Shown here one piece after another: positions 1 to 17,091 of a stretch of 64,000 nucleotides of DNA. Each line of letters opens with the position of its first letter. The stretch's first letter is position 1. Source of the DNA: Notospermus geniculatus (taxonomy: Eukaryota; Nemertea; Pilidiophora; Heteronemertea; Lineidae); assembly GCA_002633025.1 (NCBI GenBank), contig NMRB01000007.1, forward strand, positions 62,001 through 126,000. The letters are read 5' to 3'. A program made the position numbers and the translations under genes. The notes under the pieces are model-generated. The model saw only the letters and a list, made by a program, of their open reading frames with translations. It was not told the origin of the DNA and ran no database searches.

Positions 1-2608
1 ATAACAGATTTTTCACGTTTAGAAGACAAGAATGTGACTCATCCTACACAATTTAGTGCACGGCATCTCTTCTCTATCATGGAACCCACTTTAAAGCTTC
101 CTAATGTACTAGTACTCTCCAAGTACGGTACATGGACTTGAGGATTGAGGCACAGCACTTTCAGACACATTCAACTAATTAGAGGGACAATGACAGACTA
201 TGTTGCAATGAGAATGGACAATATGCACATCCTTTACATAACACTAACAGCAACTGATTGCAGAGTCAATACCAGTAGATAATGGAGTCATCCATGTAGG
301 CCTACTATCAGTATGGTACCAGCAGTAACATTATTTTTTATCTCAACATGCAGAGCTGTTGACCATGATATGGCATGGCCTGTGGTTCCCCATGACATAT
401 AACATTTTTCATCATTAACCTCGTAACCTAGATCCATACAAATTGATTCCAAATGTCAGACCACAAATGACACAATTTTCCTCCATTTTTTTCTTGATTC
501 ATCACAAGAGGCAGGCCAAGCCTGTGTTATTCATGATTTTACATCCTGAAGCTGTTCCAAACTGAAATAGTATTGGTTTACTAACTCATTGATGGGATGC
601 TGAGGTGACCTTCAGCCAGACGAATCTCATCTGGTTGAAGCTCACTTGAGAATCGATGCCCTTGAGATGACTTTCAACAAAGTTCTTTTAAATCACAAAA
701 TGAGATGAAATGAACATTACAGCCAGTATATCAACAGTGGCAGTGAACAAAATGAATGACAATGACAATATGGTGTAAAGGAGGGAATTTCAATTCATTA
801 TCTTCCAACTCCAGGGCTCAGAATAACAGCAATACTACTACAACCAAACTTGGTCAGAAGGTGTCTCAGACATCTACATCTACCTAGTGTAGCACATATA
901 GAAACAGACAGAATGTTGACACAGGACTGGGTGAAATGACTTGAGGATGGAAAGGGTTAGTTGGAAATGAAAGGCATTGGGGTGGGGTGGGGTGGGGGGT
1001 CACTGAAATTTTGCCAAGTACTGTATGTTTGACACAATGGAACACAATAAATAAGTACACGTTTCCCACATTTTGAAGATGAATTTATTCAGCATAAATA
1101 TTCAATATGTGATCTGTTGCTCCAGTAATTGATTTAGAATCGTTCAAATCAAATATCAATGGCAGCAACAGCCAAACAAGTAAATCAGCAAATCTTACAA
1201 CAACCAGAGGGTCAAAGGAGCACAAGACCATCCGTTTTCATTGTTGAACATCTTTATTGTGGCATCGAGTCTTCTCAGACATCATGGTTATACTGAGCCG
1301 AATATCTGTGCATTCTGCTTGGCCTAGAATGAAGCAGGCTATGTAGGCCTAGTCTAGCTTTGCCTGGCCATGGTTATGGCAGGCTCCAGATCCTGTGACT
1401 GGGAGGCCAGTCAGCAACTAATTATAGGCCTAGATCTTATTCATCACACTTTCTCAGCAACCCACTTGCCTTATCGGTAGGCCCTATCTTCTATGACAAG
1501 ATAGCGATAGACCTAGCCTAGGCTACTGCTTAACAAACTTGGAAATCACACAGTCACAGTGACAGTGTGATTGACTGCCCCTGCAACATCAATCATCATG
1601 CTAACCGGAACCCTGCTGTATGAAGTAGGCCTAGCTTAGCTGCCATGGCACCTGCCATACAGGCCTAATTAGTCATGCATGATACGACAGTTGACACCAG
1701 ACCTGCCAAGGGTGTTCTGATACCTTGCTGGAGCATGGGCAAGATTTTGCTGGAGAATGGGCCATTTTGAGGTTCCCTTGCTTGAGCATCTGAAACATGA
1801 TCAACTTTCAAATATTTGCACAACACGGCGCATAGGCCTAATGTCCTTCATTCAGCATGTTCAGCGAAGGGCAGCGATTGGTCAGATAGCATTGGCAGTA
1901 AAACACTGATTACAGAATCAAACCGCAGATGGTGCGAGCGCTGACTGAGCAGACGATAGGCCTAGTCAGCAAAGGCGGTTGGTTGGAAAACACGGTTTGT
2001 GAAATATAGGCCTAGGCCTAGGGGAACAATTTTTCTGAAGAGCTTCACTTTGTTTAGGCCTAGGCCTAGGGCAGGCTATTTTATTTAAAATTTGGGGAAA
2101 TGCACGCGCGTGCGAGATTACAGATTAGGCCCNATGTGGAGACTACGGTGAAGGTAGGTTTTTGTGAAAATATTGATATTTTTTTGTGAAAATCTGGGCT
2201 TGAAGTGAGAAGTCGAAAAAAACGTGATGTCCTTGTCCTATTTATATACCGTAGGGGCCATCCTCGGTTGAGCGAACCTCCTGTGGACTGGTGGATTGAC
2301 CATGTTGACAGGAATGAATGAATTTTTGAAGTGAAGTTGCAAAAACTCGACGAGTAATCGTACGTTTTTCGGAAAAGAGTAAGGTTATATATACAAATTA
2401 TCACAGCACTCTACAACAGTACATAATGATGGTTATTGCCATCAATTAAACACAGAGGAAAACAATAAGAATTTCGAGAAAATCGGTATTTTGTGCACCC
2501 ACCAAGAGCAAACTTGGAAATCCTACAGCTCCAAATCGAACTCTTTCAAGTACGCGCCATTTCATTGGTTGAATCGATTCGACCTTGCCCGTTGAGTAAG
2601 AAACGATT
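1..2608. other. non-coding 5' flank, no gene recognised
   Basis: I see no exon with protein similarity here. Open frames at 884-1069 and 2081-2404 on the minus strand are short, resemble no family I know and carry no convincing splice sites. Tandem TAGGCCTA words occur from about 1340 to 2075, just upstream of the SPG7 start. A single ambiguous base at 2133 probably marks an assembly join. Confidence 0.6.
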
Positions 2609-2740
2609 TCATTGGGTTTTGAGACCCAGTTTACCCACAATCCGCTAGGAGAAAAGTTCGCCTGCTACTTCCGGTCAAATTTCAACACTTCACGAAAAAA
2701 ACTCTACAAATTCCTCACCTATGAAGTTATCAAGCTGAAG

Positions 2741-6854
<4,114 letters not shown>

Positions 6855-7406
6855 GTAAGAATGCTAGAGAATTGCCAAGTTTCATGAAGGGGTACTCTCA
6901 AGTTACAATTTAATATGATGTCAATTACTGTAAAACGGGAAATTTTTGCGGATGGTTTTTTTCGCGGACCCTCAGTATTTCTGCCCCAGAATAATATTTT
7001 GCGCCTTTATACTTTGCGGACAGCTCGGCGCCGCAAAAACCGCAAAATTAAAATGCATTGCAACAAATTCACAGAGCCGTAGACCTGATTTCCCAGCATT
7101 CAGGCCACCATCATCCTCTATGGGAAGCAGTTTCAGTCATAAATACAAGCAGTTTCAAGAGCCCCGAAGTTCCATGTGCTCTTGTTTTGACTGGAGACTG
7201 ACCACGTGGCTTTGTTGTGTCTGGTTTGGGACCATGTATTCGCCGCTAATGACGGCCGGCTCATCTTCAACGCGAGTATCGGATGATCAGAACACTATTC
7301 TGAATGTGGAGTTTACCGAGTTGCAAGTTTCAGCGCGATTTATTGGCAAGTACTAGCATTATGCAAATTGTGTCTTATTTTTGCGGTCGTGCCGACAATG
7401 TTGAAT

Positions 7407-7574
7407 NNNNNNNNNNNNNNNNNNNNNNNNNNNNNNNNNNNNNNNNNNNNNNNNNNNNNNNNNNNNNNNNNNNNNNNNNNNNNNNNNNNNNNNNNNNNNN
7501 NNNNNNNNNNNNNNNNNNNNNNNNNNNNNNNNNNNNNNNNNNNNNNNNNNNNNNNNNNNNNNNNNNNNNNNNNN
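7407..7574. other. assembly gap (168 N)
   Basis: This is a run of Ns. It lies where the last exon or exons of SPG7 would be expected and may hide them. Confidence 0.99.
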
Positions 7575-7920
7575 AACTTTGACCTCTGTGACCTTGAAAA
7601 GTAGGTCAAATCAAAAACTCGTTACATATGTCATGTATCCTCATTAGATACACCTATGATAAAAATTTGGAGATGATCCAGTCATTAGTTCAGGAGTTAT
7701 TGCACTTTTTGTGTTTTTGGTTTTGGCCACCTGGTGGCCAAGCCAACAATCGAATCGGACCGAAACTTGGTGTCATGGGTCATCTGACCTAGGGCTATGT
7801 ATGTACCAAGTTTCAGATCCATAGCCCCAGCGGTTACGAAACGTGCCCTGCTAACGGAACACGACGACGACGGACGACGGACGCTTCACCATCGTAATAG
7901 CTCACCCCGGTGAGCTAAAA
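7575..7920. repeat. dispersed non-coding repeat, GACGGACGACGG-type tail
   Basis: The text 'gacctctgtgacctt', a half like 'accaagtttcagatccatag' and the tail rich in GACGACGGACGACGGACG ending in CCGGTGAGCTAAAA match, from memory, the style of abundant non-autonomous repeats of marine invertebrates. There is no open frame. The 5' end runs into the N gap. Class is uncertain: possibly a SINE-like element or the end of a longer element. Confidence 0.6.
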
Positions 7921-8051
7921 ATGAAGAAATTCGAAAACACCTTTTTCATGATCAACTTAGTATTATTGAGACTAGCTTTCGACCCCTACTAGGTCTTCAT
8001 CAGGTCTGATGGAAAACATTGGAAAAAGGTGTTTTCGAATTTCTTCATTTT
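7918..8051. repeat. foldback element with ~30-bp inverted arms
   Basis: The left arm at 7918-7947 (core AAGAAATTCGAAAACACC) is the reverse complement of 8020-8051. The loop holds a CTGATGA...GAAA motif on the minus strand (7977-8003), resembling part of a hammerhead ribozyme core as found in Penelope-like elements, but a full helix III was not found. Confidence 0.65.
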
Positions 8052-8809
8052 TATAAGCGAATAGCGTATCCTTGGAATAGTTTAGTCTTATGTTAACCAC
8101 TCATTGGAATTGCTCGATTAACACTAAACATGTGCCCTACGAAACGTGTCTAGAATACCAAATGGCATACTGGTATAGCTCAATGTAATAGGGGCCTAAA
8201 CGAAACACTTCTGCTTACCTGTTTATTAGGGTGTGATGATGGCATATCAGCCGCCTGAAAGATAAATCAACATAACACATAACCATTTGCTGCCATCGGC
8301 TGCTTTAGTGCTGGCAGCCACTGTTACCTTATGAATGGTAACCTGTGAATTGAAATATGCCCAAGGTACAAGCAGTATTGATAGCTGGATACTGACAAAA
8401 CCCATGCTGGGAACAACCACCCCTGAGTACATGTACCAAAATGCAGACTTGACAAACGGTCACAAAGATCATTGGCAAACATCAGAATCATGGAATAGCC
8501 TCAACCCCACCCCCACCTGCCTGGAATTTTCTATCAACCAGGGTGACCTCAGTCCCAATCCAAGCAGGGTGGGTCCCGGTTCCCAATAATAGAAGGAAAT
8601 ATCTCCATATTCAAGAAATGCACCATTATGTACATTTCAAAACCCTGTGAGTAGTGTTAGAGAATTCATACCGGGTACATGTAGGTGGTACTTTTACCCT
8701 GGCAGTCACAGGTCAAAAAGGGAGACGGCCCAATGCAAGTGCAAGCACCAACTCAGGCATTCAAGCTCAACAAACAATACCGGGCAATATTTACATAACA
8801 GAGGAACTT

Positions 8810-9021
8810 CACGTGACGTCATAAGGTCCACGCTGGACGTCAAATTGACCACGTGTTTCCTGAAGAAACGTCACGATGCCGCAATGAAGCTCGTTCATAT
8901 GCTGTCGTGTCACGTCAGGCGTGATGTCAATCCACGAGTAACACCCTACTGACGCCAGTTTGCGTCATTTTGACGTCCAGTCACATGATTTGATGACATC
9001 AGTGGGATTCCTCTATAGGAG
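8810..9021 (+). repeat. CRE/E-box-rich dispersed repeat, copy A
   Basis: About 210 bp packed with ACGT cores: CACGTGACGTCAT, GACGTCAAATTGACCACGTG, GTCACGTCAGG and others, ending near ATTCCTCTATAG. A second copy lies in reverse orientation at 45442-45648 and matches over its whole length, so this is an interspersed repeat rather than a single enhancer. Confidence 0.75.
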
Positions 9022-9034
9022 CCCCACATTAGAT

Positions 9035-9260
9035 CTACGTCTTAGAGAAATTGCCCTCCCTCGCACATGAAGCCACTCTCACAACCAGGGATTGAACCCA
9101 CAGCCACATTGGTGACAGGTGTGGAGGTCTTCTCCAGGGACACGCCGAAGAGCACCATTGAAATCCCTTGGACTCCCTGGCCACACCCTTCTCAGGGCTA
9201 CAGCTCAGCTGCTCACACACCGACACCCTTTAGAACACAGCTGGTGGCACACCACACATA
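9035..9260 (-). repeat. tRNA-derived SINE-like element
   Basis: Read on the minus strand, it contains a box-B-like GGGTTCAATCCCTGG preceded by CACACCTGTCACC. The related text CAGCACCTGTCACC...GGTTTGATCC occurs at 40741-40850 on the minus strand, so the two look like one SINE family. Open frames here are incidental. Confidence 0.5.
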
Positions 9261-10615
9261 ATTAACCGTGATAAGTGTGACGATCGAGTTTTGCGCCAGA
9301 ACCCCATGTTACTACTCGGGGAACATCCCACAGGTAGCGTGTTTGGAATGTGCACCTTGCACATGCGTAGAGAGCCATGCCGGTTTTGTAGGGGCGCAAG
9401 TCCCCAGTTGTCACTGCTCTAATTAAACAGATATATACTACATCAAGTGTTCTCTTCGTCTGTCGGCCCCTAAGTAGTGGTGGAAAACTCTTGCCACCAC
9501 ATAAGTTTATTCAGTAGAACACTCTTCCCCAAACTCATGGAACAATCCAGGTAGTATCACTAATTTATCACTATTTAGCTATCAACATGCTGTAACAGAC
9601 ATACATCCAGTTAACAGCACAAGAAACTCAACAGAACATGTTTAAAAAGACAAGACTTTATTACATGGAACCGAGCTTCACTAGTTACAAGTTACAAGAG
9701 AAAGTGGGAATATTCCGGAGCAAAGAAGCCTAAAATATGGATGAAATGATCCGTTAAAAGGGATGGCTTAAACAGGCCTTCGGAATTAAGGCAATCCCGA
9801 GTGTAATAGACCCTATTACTAGTATTTCATCCTCAGATGTACTGTCACACGCTCCATTTTTTTTGGCCCAACTTCGGCTTTGCTAATGACAACAGCAAGT
9901 ACACAACACGGACGCGAGATCAACCAAATGAACACTAATTTAGATCGTGTGTGGTATTTCCACAAATTCAGCTAAATCATGAGACATAGGGGAGTGGTGG
10001 TTTGTCATCTACGCGAATCATCAATCCGATTGTCTTCAATCAGGCAAGGGGGATAAATCTTTAAGATATCCATGACCAGCTGCAGAGGGAACGTATTGGA
10101 GCAATCAACATGGCATCATGGCCAAGGAATCTCGATACAACTTGATCACATCAAGACTGACTGCAGATCTTATTCACGAAGCCTCACAACTTGTGTAAAC
10201 TACTGTCCATTTGCCAACCCCATTGTTCGTACATGGCCTAACAACCCACAGGCTCTCGTGAAGTTACAGAGGCATTGCGAGTGAGGACCCCAACCATTCG
10301 GCAATTCAGCTGAAAAGCAAACTTTCTTTACAGGAGCTGTCACACTTTATTTTGACATAAATTTACCCCGGTACTGAAGATACCATAAGCACAGCACTGG
10401 GTGAGTAGTTGGGAGCAGAATACAAGAAACTGTACAACAGCAGAGAAGCAAATATCATTAAATTCACTTTATGGAGACCAAAGCTTGCACCGACTTACAT
10501 GGGATATATGTCAAACAACAACTCAACAATCATTTAACAACAAAGTTCTATCAATCAACTCTTTCATGTGAATTCAATAAATGTACAAGTTACACCATCC
10601 ACACTGACTGACAAC

Positions 10616-10621
10616 TTTATT
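10616..10621 (-). terminator. candidate poly(A) signal of the NCOA5-like gene
   Basis: AATAAA on the minus strand, about 275 nt past the NCOA5 stop. Further candidates lie lower, near 10345 and 9657, so the true 3' end is uncertain. I see no gene between 9261 and 10894. Confidence 0.4.
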
Positions 10622-10894
10622 CTTGAAGACAAATTCCCTACATATGACACAGTCTGCTAAAAAAACAAATGTTGCTGCATTTTACATGTATTTTCTCATT
10701 CATGAACAATCAGAATCACCAGTTACATGTGTTGTGCTAACTGATGAACAGAAGCTACAAAAAGCAAATGAAACATAAAATCCTCTCGACTTAAGCTACA
10801 TGTAGGTCAATTATGCGAAGCCCACGTAAAAGAACAATGCACTAAAATTCTGTGTTATACACATATTGCAAGTGTCATTTCAAATGCCCTCAAC

Positions 10895-13800
10895 TTAAAA
10901 CCGATGTTGCCTTATACCCATTGGCACCATCAAGGGCAAGGCAGCCTGAGATTGGCCCTGAAACATATGCTGCTGCTGCATGCGAGGCATCCTTATCCCT
11001 TGTTGATGCTGCATGTGACGTGGCCCGGGTGCCCTCTGTCGTTGTGCGTGTGACGGTGGGCCACGCTGCCGGCCCATCATCTGCTGCTGTTCGTTATCAG
11101 CATTAACACGTGCCTGCATTCCTGTCGTGTCGATCCCCATGGATTTTGTCGAATGTTGATTTGAATTGATATTCTTCATCAATGATGGTCCACTCTGGAT
11201 GAGGTTATCCAATGCTTTTTGTACACTTGGATTGTCCAAGTTCAGCGGCAGGCCTCCACCACCCGATGATGTTGCTGGTCTCTGGTTGTACTGGTTCTGC
11301 CCACCACCACCACCACCTCCGTACTGCTGGCCTGGCGGAGGTCCAGACTGATGCTGATTTGGTGCTTGACCACGGAACATACCCATCGAGTCTCCTCGGT
11401 TGTTACTTGCCACTGCATGGGTTTCTGCGTGGCCTGACGCCATATGAGGATGTGACGGCCCACTGATTTGACCTTGGATTTGAGCTTGCCCCATTCCGGC
11501 ACTGCTGCCAGGCCCAGAAGCAGACGACGTGTTAAGAATACTGAGAATCTTGGCCTGAAGTTCCGCCTGTTGCTTGATGATGGCCACCTCATCTTTGTGG
11601 CCATCGGCTGGTTGTAACTGTTGTGACAGCGGAGCACCTGGCCTGACTGGCGCAGGTCTGGGATTGACAGGTGGGGATGTTACGACATTCCTCGTATTGC
11701 CCGCCGAGGCTGAAACAAGATGAAAATCATTAGCAAGGGTCAAATACTTCATGTCAGCAAAGGTTTTCACTCATTCTGAGACACCATAAATAGTAACAGA
11801 GAAAGTGGGATCAACATGGAATCCATTTTTGACGAGATTGTGCATAGATAGCCACAATGATGTAGAGTAAAACCATCCTCAACATGCCCCTCCATTTCAG
11901 AGAAAACAGCAGCTTGAATACTGACATATGAGCCACTTCAACGGATTGATACCGACAAAGAATTGACTTACCACCGTTCGGTAATTTACCCTCGGCCTCA
12001 AGCATCCTATTCCGTCGTTGATCAACAAAACCTTTCACTTTATCAAGCTCCTCAAGCGTCAGGTGACGCCCGTCGGCTAACAGATTAAGGAGATATGTCA
12101 GCTGACTATCCGGGGGTACAATGCCACCTTTCGCTGGTGGTGGACCCATTTCCTTTTCGCACAGTTTCTTCACAAACTGTTCAAAGTTACGCGCAACGAG
12201 ATTCATTGCGTCATCGAGGGGCATATTCCTGTGTTCTAGAAAAAAGCAAAGAGACAGAAAGAAATGTTAATGTAACAAGTTTGAGTAGGACATGAAAAAA
12301 ACACGGTTTATTCATACGTCACTTTGTGTTTCACAGCCAACCGGATGCGTATACATTTTGGAGAGTTAACTCCAGGCTGTCACTGGCCAGTGAATCACCC
12401 CATGATGAGGCATTGCAGGAGCATTGACACCCTACAAGACGATTGAAAGTTCCTCATTTCTGAAAGCTTTCAACTCGTTACTTGCAAAATTACCGCAAAC
12501 TGAGGGTTTGTTCAATTGGTTGTCAACAGCGATTTTCTGCAGAATTCTGTGTCACACATTCCCTCAAATACGGATGTCTATTGTGTAAGTCCTTCGAAAA
12601 ACCATGAGGGCATTTTCCGCATCTTCGCGAAGTGTGGCATCGCAGAAAGCCGCACACAAAAAGTACATGTCATTGGTTGTGATGGTAAGTCCTTTGAATT
12701 AGGATTGACAGTGTTTTGAACATCTGTACTTTGGAAAAGTTTACTGCGCTGGTGCAATCACAACTTTGTTTACGCCAAAAGAATTATGCACCGGAATTGT
12801 GTCTCGGAGCTCGCAAGCACATCGATGTACTTTTCACCGCGTACATAATAAGCGCATGATTTCAAAATCATCAAATAACAATACAGTTATTCAACTGACG
12901 CCAACGAATGTATGGTAACTTTGTAACCGAACTCACGAAAAACAATGCGCCATGCGTATCGCAGTAGGTGCGCCGGAGGTATCGCGAGAAGAATGACACG
13001 ATAGGCGGATGATAATTGACGACTATAGCCAGAAACAGCGCATTCGATTTGAGCAGCACCAAGTCCACGAACGCCATTCGCCAAAAATATCACAGAGTCA
13101 TGCAGTAAATTACACATAGATCTCCATAAATGAGGTGGGACGTAAGAATTGTCATTCATCCGGTATTGATGATGAAAAATACCGCAGCGACAACAACCCA
13201 AGAACTCATTTCATGACTTTTCTGGAGAATGAGAGGATGTAGATCGTCCTTGACCGGTGTGAGGCATTCACAAAATATACACCTACATGTATGTAGATCA
13301 ATCTGCGATATTTGATGTAACCTCTCAGACGGTAAATTGGGACTTAAATATGCAGTACCCAGTAGTTTCAGCAATAGCGAAGATGTGGAATAGGTGTGGT
13401 GTGAAATTTTATGAAGTCTCATTCAAGGTGAATCGTGGGCTGCGGAATTTGCTGGGTTTGATGGCAGAGGGTCAGGAGCGGGAAAAAATACTACAGCGCA
13501 ACACATCTCTTCAGTATGCGGAGAGATTTTGATCTGATCTGTCCTCGCAAGTCTCGCAGAATTGAATAATTGACATCAATAACAAATAGATACGACATTG
13601 GCATTTACTTCTCACTTTTGTGGGATAGAGGCTACTGTTGATGGAAAAGCCTTTGTTCAGGGAAATTCGGCAATTTAAAAACCTTTGACCAACACTAATC
13701 TAAAACAGCTTGGCAAGTATGAACAAGGCCTATGTTTTTGGAAAAGATTTGAGAATTCAGAATGGACTTGTTCTGATGAGGAAGAAGTACAAGATATACA

Positions 13801-16800
13801 GCATGGCATCGTCATGTTTAAGTCTTAGTGAATGTAAGCATCATAAGACCATTTTCAGCTACAGTTTTCAGCAGACACCTGCAACTGGAACTACAGAAGT
13901 GTGGCTAAAATTCATCAAGGACACCTCGAATCTAACTTACATTACAATCTGTATAGACCAACACCAGATCCTAAGGTGTGAGGAACCGTCAAGTTTGAAA
14001 GATGGTGCCAAGAAAATGTAAATCACTGGACCATTTTAAGGGAGTCTTTTCAGTTACCGGTATTTCCCAATTGAAGTGTAACAATAGGCAGTAGCAAATA
14101 ACGTAAGAACAATTATGTTCGTGACTTGAAAAATTCTAGCCACAACCTCCAGCCCCTAGGGTAAATGAAATGCACTCACCTTGTGGTGTACCATGCAGTA
14201 TATTTATTGTAATCGACTGATGCACCTCATTCTGCTGATTGATCACCGCAGCGAACGGAATGTTACGTCGAGTAGCGCCCTCTATCAGCACCTGGGGTGC
14301 CTCATTCTCTAGTAAGACCTGAATGTCGACTGCCATCATATTCTGCTTCATGCGCCTTTCAACCATTTCCGCATAATTCCTAAAGAACATCAACGAAATC
14401 CAAATGGCAAGAGGATAAAGAGTGAATGAATATCAATTACAATATCAGCACATTGGGGTCGAAAATTTGCTAAGTTCTGGAAGCTGACTTCTTGATATTT
14501 ACCACTTTGTGTGTCAATTTTTGTGCTTTCTTCTTTGGACAATATTAGCACAAGTATTTTGTAGGATTTTAACCCAAAAACCTGACCAGTCAACTGAAAT
14601 CCCTTTCTTAAATATGGAGTTACTGATGATGAAATTGCACTTGACAATATGGGTTATCACCTAATACAGTCAATACACAACATGACTTACATTTGCGTTC
14701 TACTCTGAAGTATGATAACACAGTCATAGGGTGGTCTTTCAGGTACAGTTGGCGGTGCTGCTGGTCGGTCATAGGATGGCACCGGTGGCAGTGCATCGCG
14801 GGGATCCCTTAAGTATGGGTCTGGTGGTAGACTCCATGGGTCTCTTCTGTAAGGATAACTACAGGTAAAATCCGATTTAGCCAGGTAAACACATGAAAAG
14901 CGAAGTAAAAACTGAAAGAAGTATTCACAACAACTTAAGTAAATGACAACGCTGACAACATCTAGCATTTATGGTGTTAGTATCATGCAAACAGGAACAC
15001 ATCTACCAAGAAAACAGCATGTGTTGTGTTCAACGGCACAGCTCTTGTGAATTTGACACATTTAGAACCACTAAGGGGGTTTTAATGCCAATTCTCAACA
15101 CGCCCTGCAGCGTACAGCATCATGGCAGAATGCATCCACAAACCTGTACGGATCTCTCAGTGGATCTCTTGGTAGTGGATCCCTCGGTAGTGGATCCCTC
15201 GGTAGTGGATCCCTTGACAGTGAATCCCTCGACAATGGAGCCCTGAGGTAAGGGTCATCAGGATGCAAGGGAGGTGGTGCCCTCCTGTACGGGTCATCCC
15301 GTGGATCAGGGAGTGGTCTTTCATAAGGATCATCTCGCCTGTGATGAGAGGAACACACTCATTGTAGAGAATGAATTAATGAGACGCATTATCAGCACAA
15401 GAACTGACTGCAATTGCAATTTTTCATTTCCATTCCTTTTTTTATTAAAACTAATAAACCGACCAAATCTGAAATGTCAAGAAACCCTTTCACATGGGCA
15501 TTCATTGGAAAGTGCTCAACCTGGGCTTTCCAGTGAATACCTACATGAAGGGCTTCAGGTGCCTTTCAAGGTTTTTACACGTTTCATTTTCGGCAAAATG
15601 GGCCTTGGCCTTGTTGTTTTGAGACTAATAAGTCGGCCCTAACATTGAAGAGGTGGAGGACAGTTTCTCTCCTACCTGAACTCTCTCCTTCTCTCATCAA
15701 ATGGAGACCTATCACGGCTTCTTTCCCGGAAACTGGATTCACGCGACGGAGGCGATGAACGGCGGCGGCCAATACTGGCTTGACGTCTCCCTTCAGCTGC
15801 CATTTTCACATCTAAAATTCAGACAAATATCCTAAGCTAGGATCACTCTATGTAACATGATTGCTATCTTGTGAAGAATAGAGTAAGTTATACTTGAAAA
15901 CAACGGTCAAACTTTCTCCAGTACTTACCAAGTCTAAAACCTTTATACAATGATCCTTGTTCAGCTTCTACCGACTTCCTGGCACATTCTTCGGTTTCAA
16001 ATTGAACAAATCCATAACCTCTGAACAAGGAACATCCTGGGGAAAGAAGACAGCAGTCAGTGTACTGCTACACAAGCAATATGGACAGTGGAACATGGGT
16101 ACATGAACCAAGGCTGTTGGAAGCTAGGATGTATGGAATGCAAATCCTCTCTGAATTTCAAACATGAAACTAGCCTACAGCTTTGTTGTGCACAAGCCAC
16201 CAGGTGCGAGACTCCAGGTAGACAACTCCACTCGTGACAGCATTATTAGTCCATTTCAGATCCTTATCCATAACAATAGTCCCGATCAAGGGTAGCAGTG
16301 TGTTCATGTAACCATTTAATTTCAGAATAAACAAAGAACGCGATCATGTAACCATTTAATTTCAGAATAAACAAAGAACGCGAACATGACAAGCTTTTAA
16401 TATAAGAAATCAAGACATGAATGTTGGATGAATGTACCACTGAACCTACATGTAAGGGCATAATGAGGGCACAAAATTGGCACCACTGCAGGTACCAGCG
16501 AGGTGCACAAGGTGCAGGGATGAATTTCATTTTTACAGACCACTTTCGAAAGTTGGGCTCAGGGAAAAAATATGCATTTCCCAGCACTGACTGAAAATTC
16601 TGATTCTGACCCTCACCCTCAAAAATACTTTTGAAAGGGGACTATTTTAGTACATGTAAGTTTTCAACATGGTTACATATGATGCGCGCAACAGCATAAC
16701 AAAGACAATGTAAGATTTGCAATTTGTTGTGCCAGCTGAAAAAGCAACACTAATAGCATAATAACAGCATTTATGTTCAGCCACAGACACTACCTAAGAC

Positions 16801-17091
16801 TTTTCCATATTTTTGAAACCATTCTTCAAGATCAGACTTAACCATCCTATCAGTCGGTAAATTTCCGATGAAAACGCGGCACGCAAGCAATGCTGGGTCA
16901 TTGCTCTTAAGCTCATTAGCTCCGCCAGACCGATGGTCGTGAACAACGATGTCACCAAGATAGCGCTTCAGCCCTCCTTGGGCTCTGCGCTTTGCTGGAG
17001 ATGGGGATCTTGACTTTGAGGATGATCTGGACCGCGAACGTCTTCTGTATCTACGTCGAGGCGGGGAGCGTGAGGAACTCCTGGTTGCCAT
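10895..17091 (-). CDS. NCOA5: nuclear receptor coactivator 5-like protein with N-terminal RRM
   Basis: Nuclear cofactor homologue. Exons in transcript order: 17091-16794, 16036-15929, 15811-15676, 15338-15144, 14858-14691, 14379-14180, 12235-11972, 11709-10895, giving 727 residues with every phase consistent. The N-terminus is RS-rich (about 1-30). An RRM follows, with RNP2-like CRVFIGNLP and RNP1-like RGYGFVQF split across exons 1-2. A basic RD/PLPRDP repeat region comes next, then the NCOA5 anticodon-binding-like domain (ITINILHGTPQEHRNMP, PLDDAMNLVARNFE). The C-terminal half is glutamine/glycine-rich and includes NLDNPSVQKALDNLIQSGP, nearly identical to the human NCOA5 C-terminus. A non-coding 5' exon is likely because an acceptor precedes 17111. 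The 1.9-kb intron 12236-14179 holds no recognised gene. As I recall, human NCOA5 is not annotated with an RRM. Confidence 0.92.
15157..15236 (-). repeat. coding 15-bp minisatellite in NCOA5 exon 4
   Basis: About five imperfect 15-bp units (plus-strand core GTAGTGGATCCCTCG) encode repeated RDPLP/RDSLS pentapeptides. The period is a multiple of three, so length changes keep the frame. Confidence 0.85.
16304..16383. repeat. two direct 40-bp repeats in an NCOA5 intron
   Basis: The unit beginning TCATGTAACCATTTAATTTC is present twice back to back (16304-16343 and 16344-16383), essentially identical. Confidence 0.95.

Noticed and set aside
2612-2740. Upstream extension of the SPG7 reading frame
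   Set aside because: The frame is open, but begins with TTG rather than ATG; the first ATG in frame is at 2741.
9067-9261. 64-codon plus-strand frame
   Set aside because: It is the reverse side of a SINE-like element with a box B motif.
11212-11466. Plus-strand frame with a histidine run (HHHHH)
   Set aside because: It is the antisense shadow of the glycine-rich tract of NCOA5.
13710-14021. 103-codon plus-strand frame in the NCOA5 intron
   Set aside because: No family resemblance, no splice or poly(A) support, antisense inside an intron.
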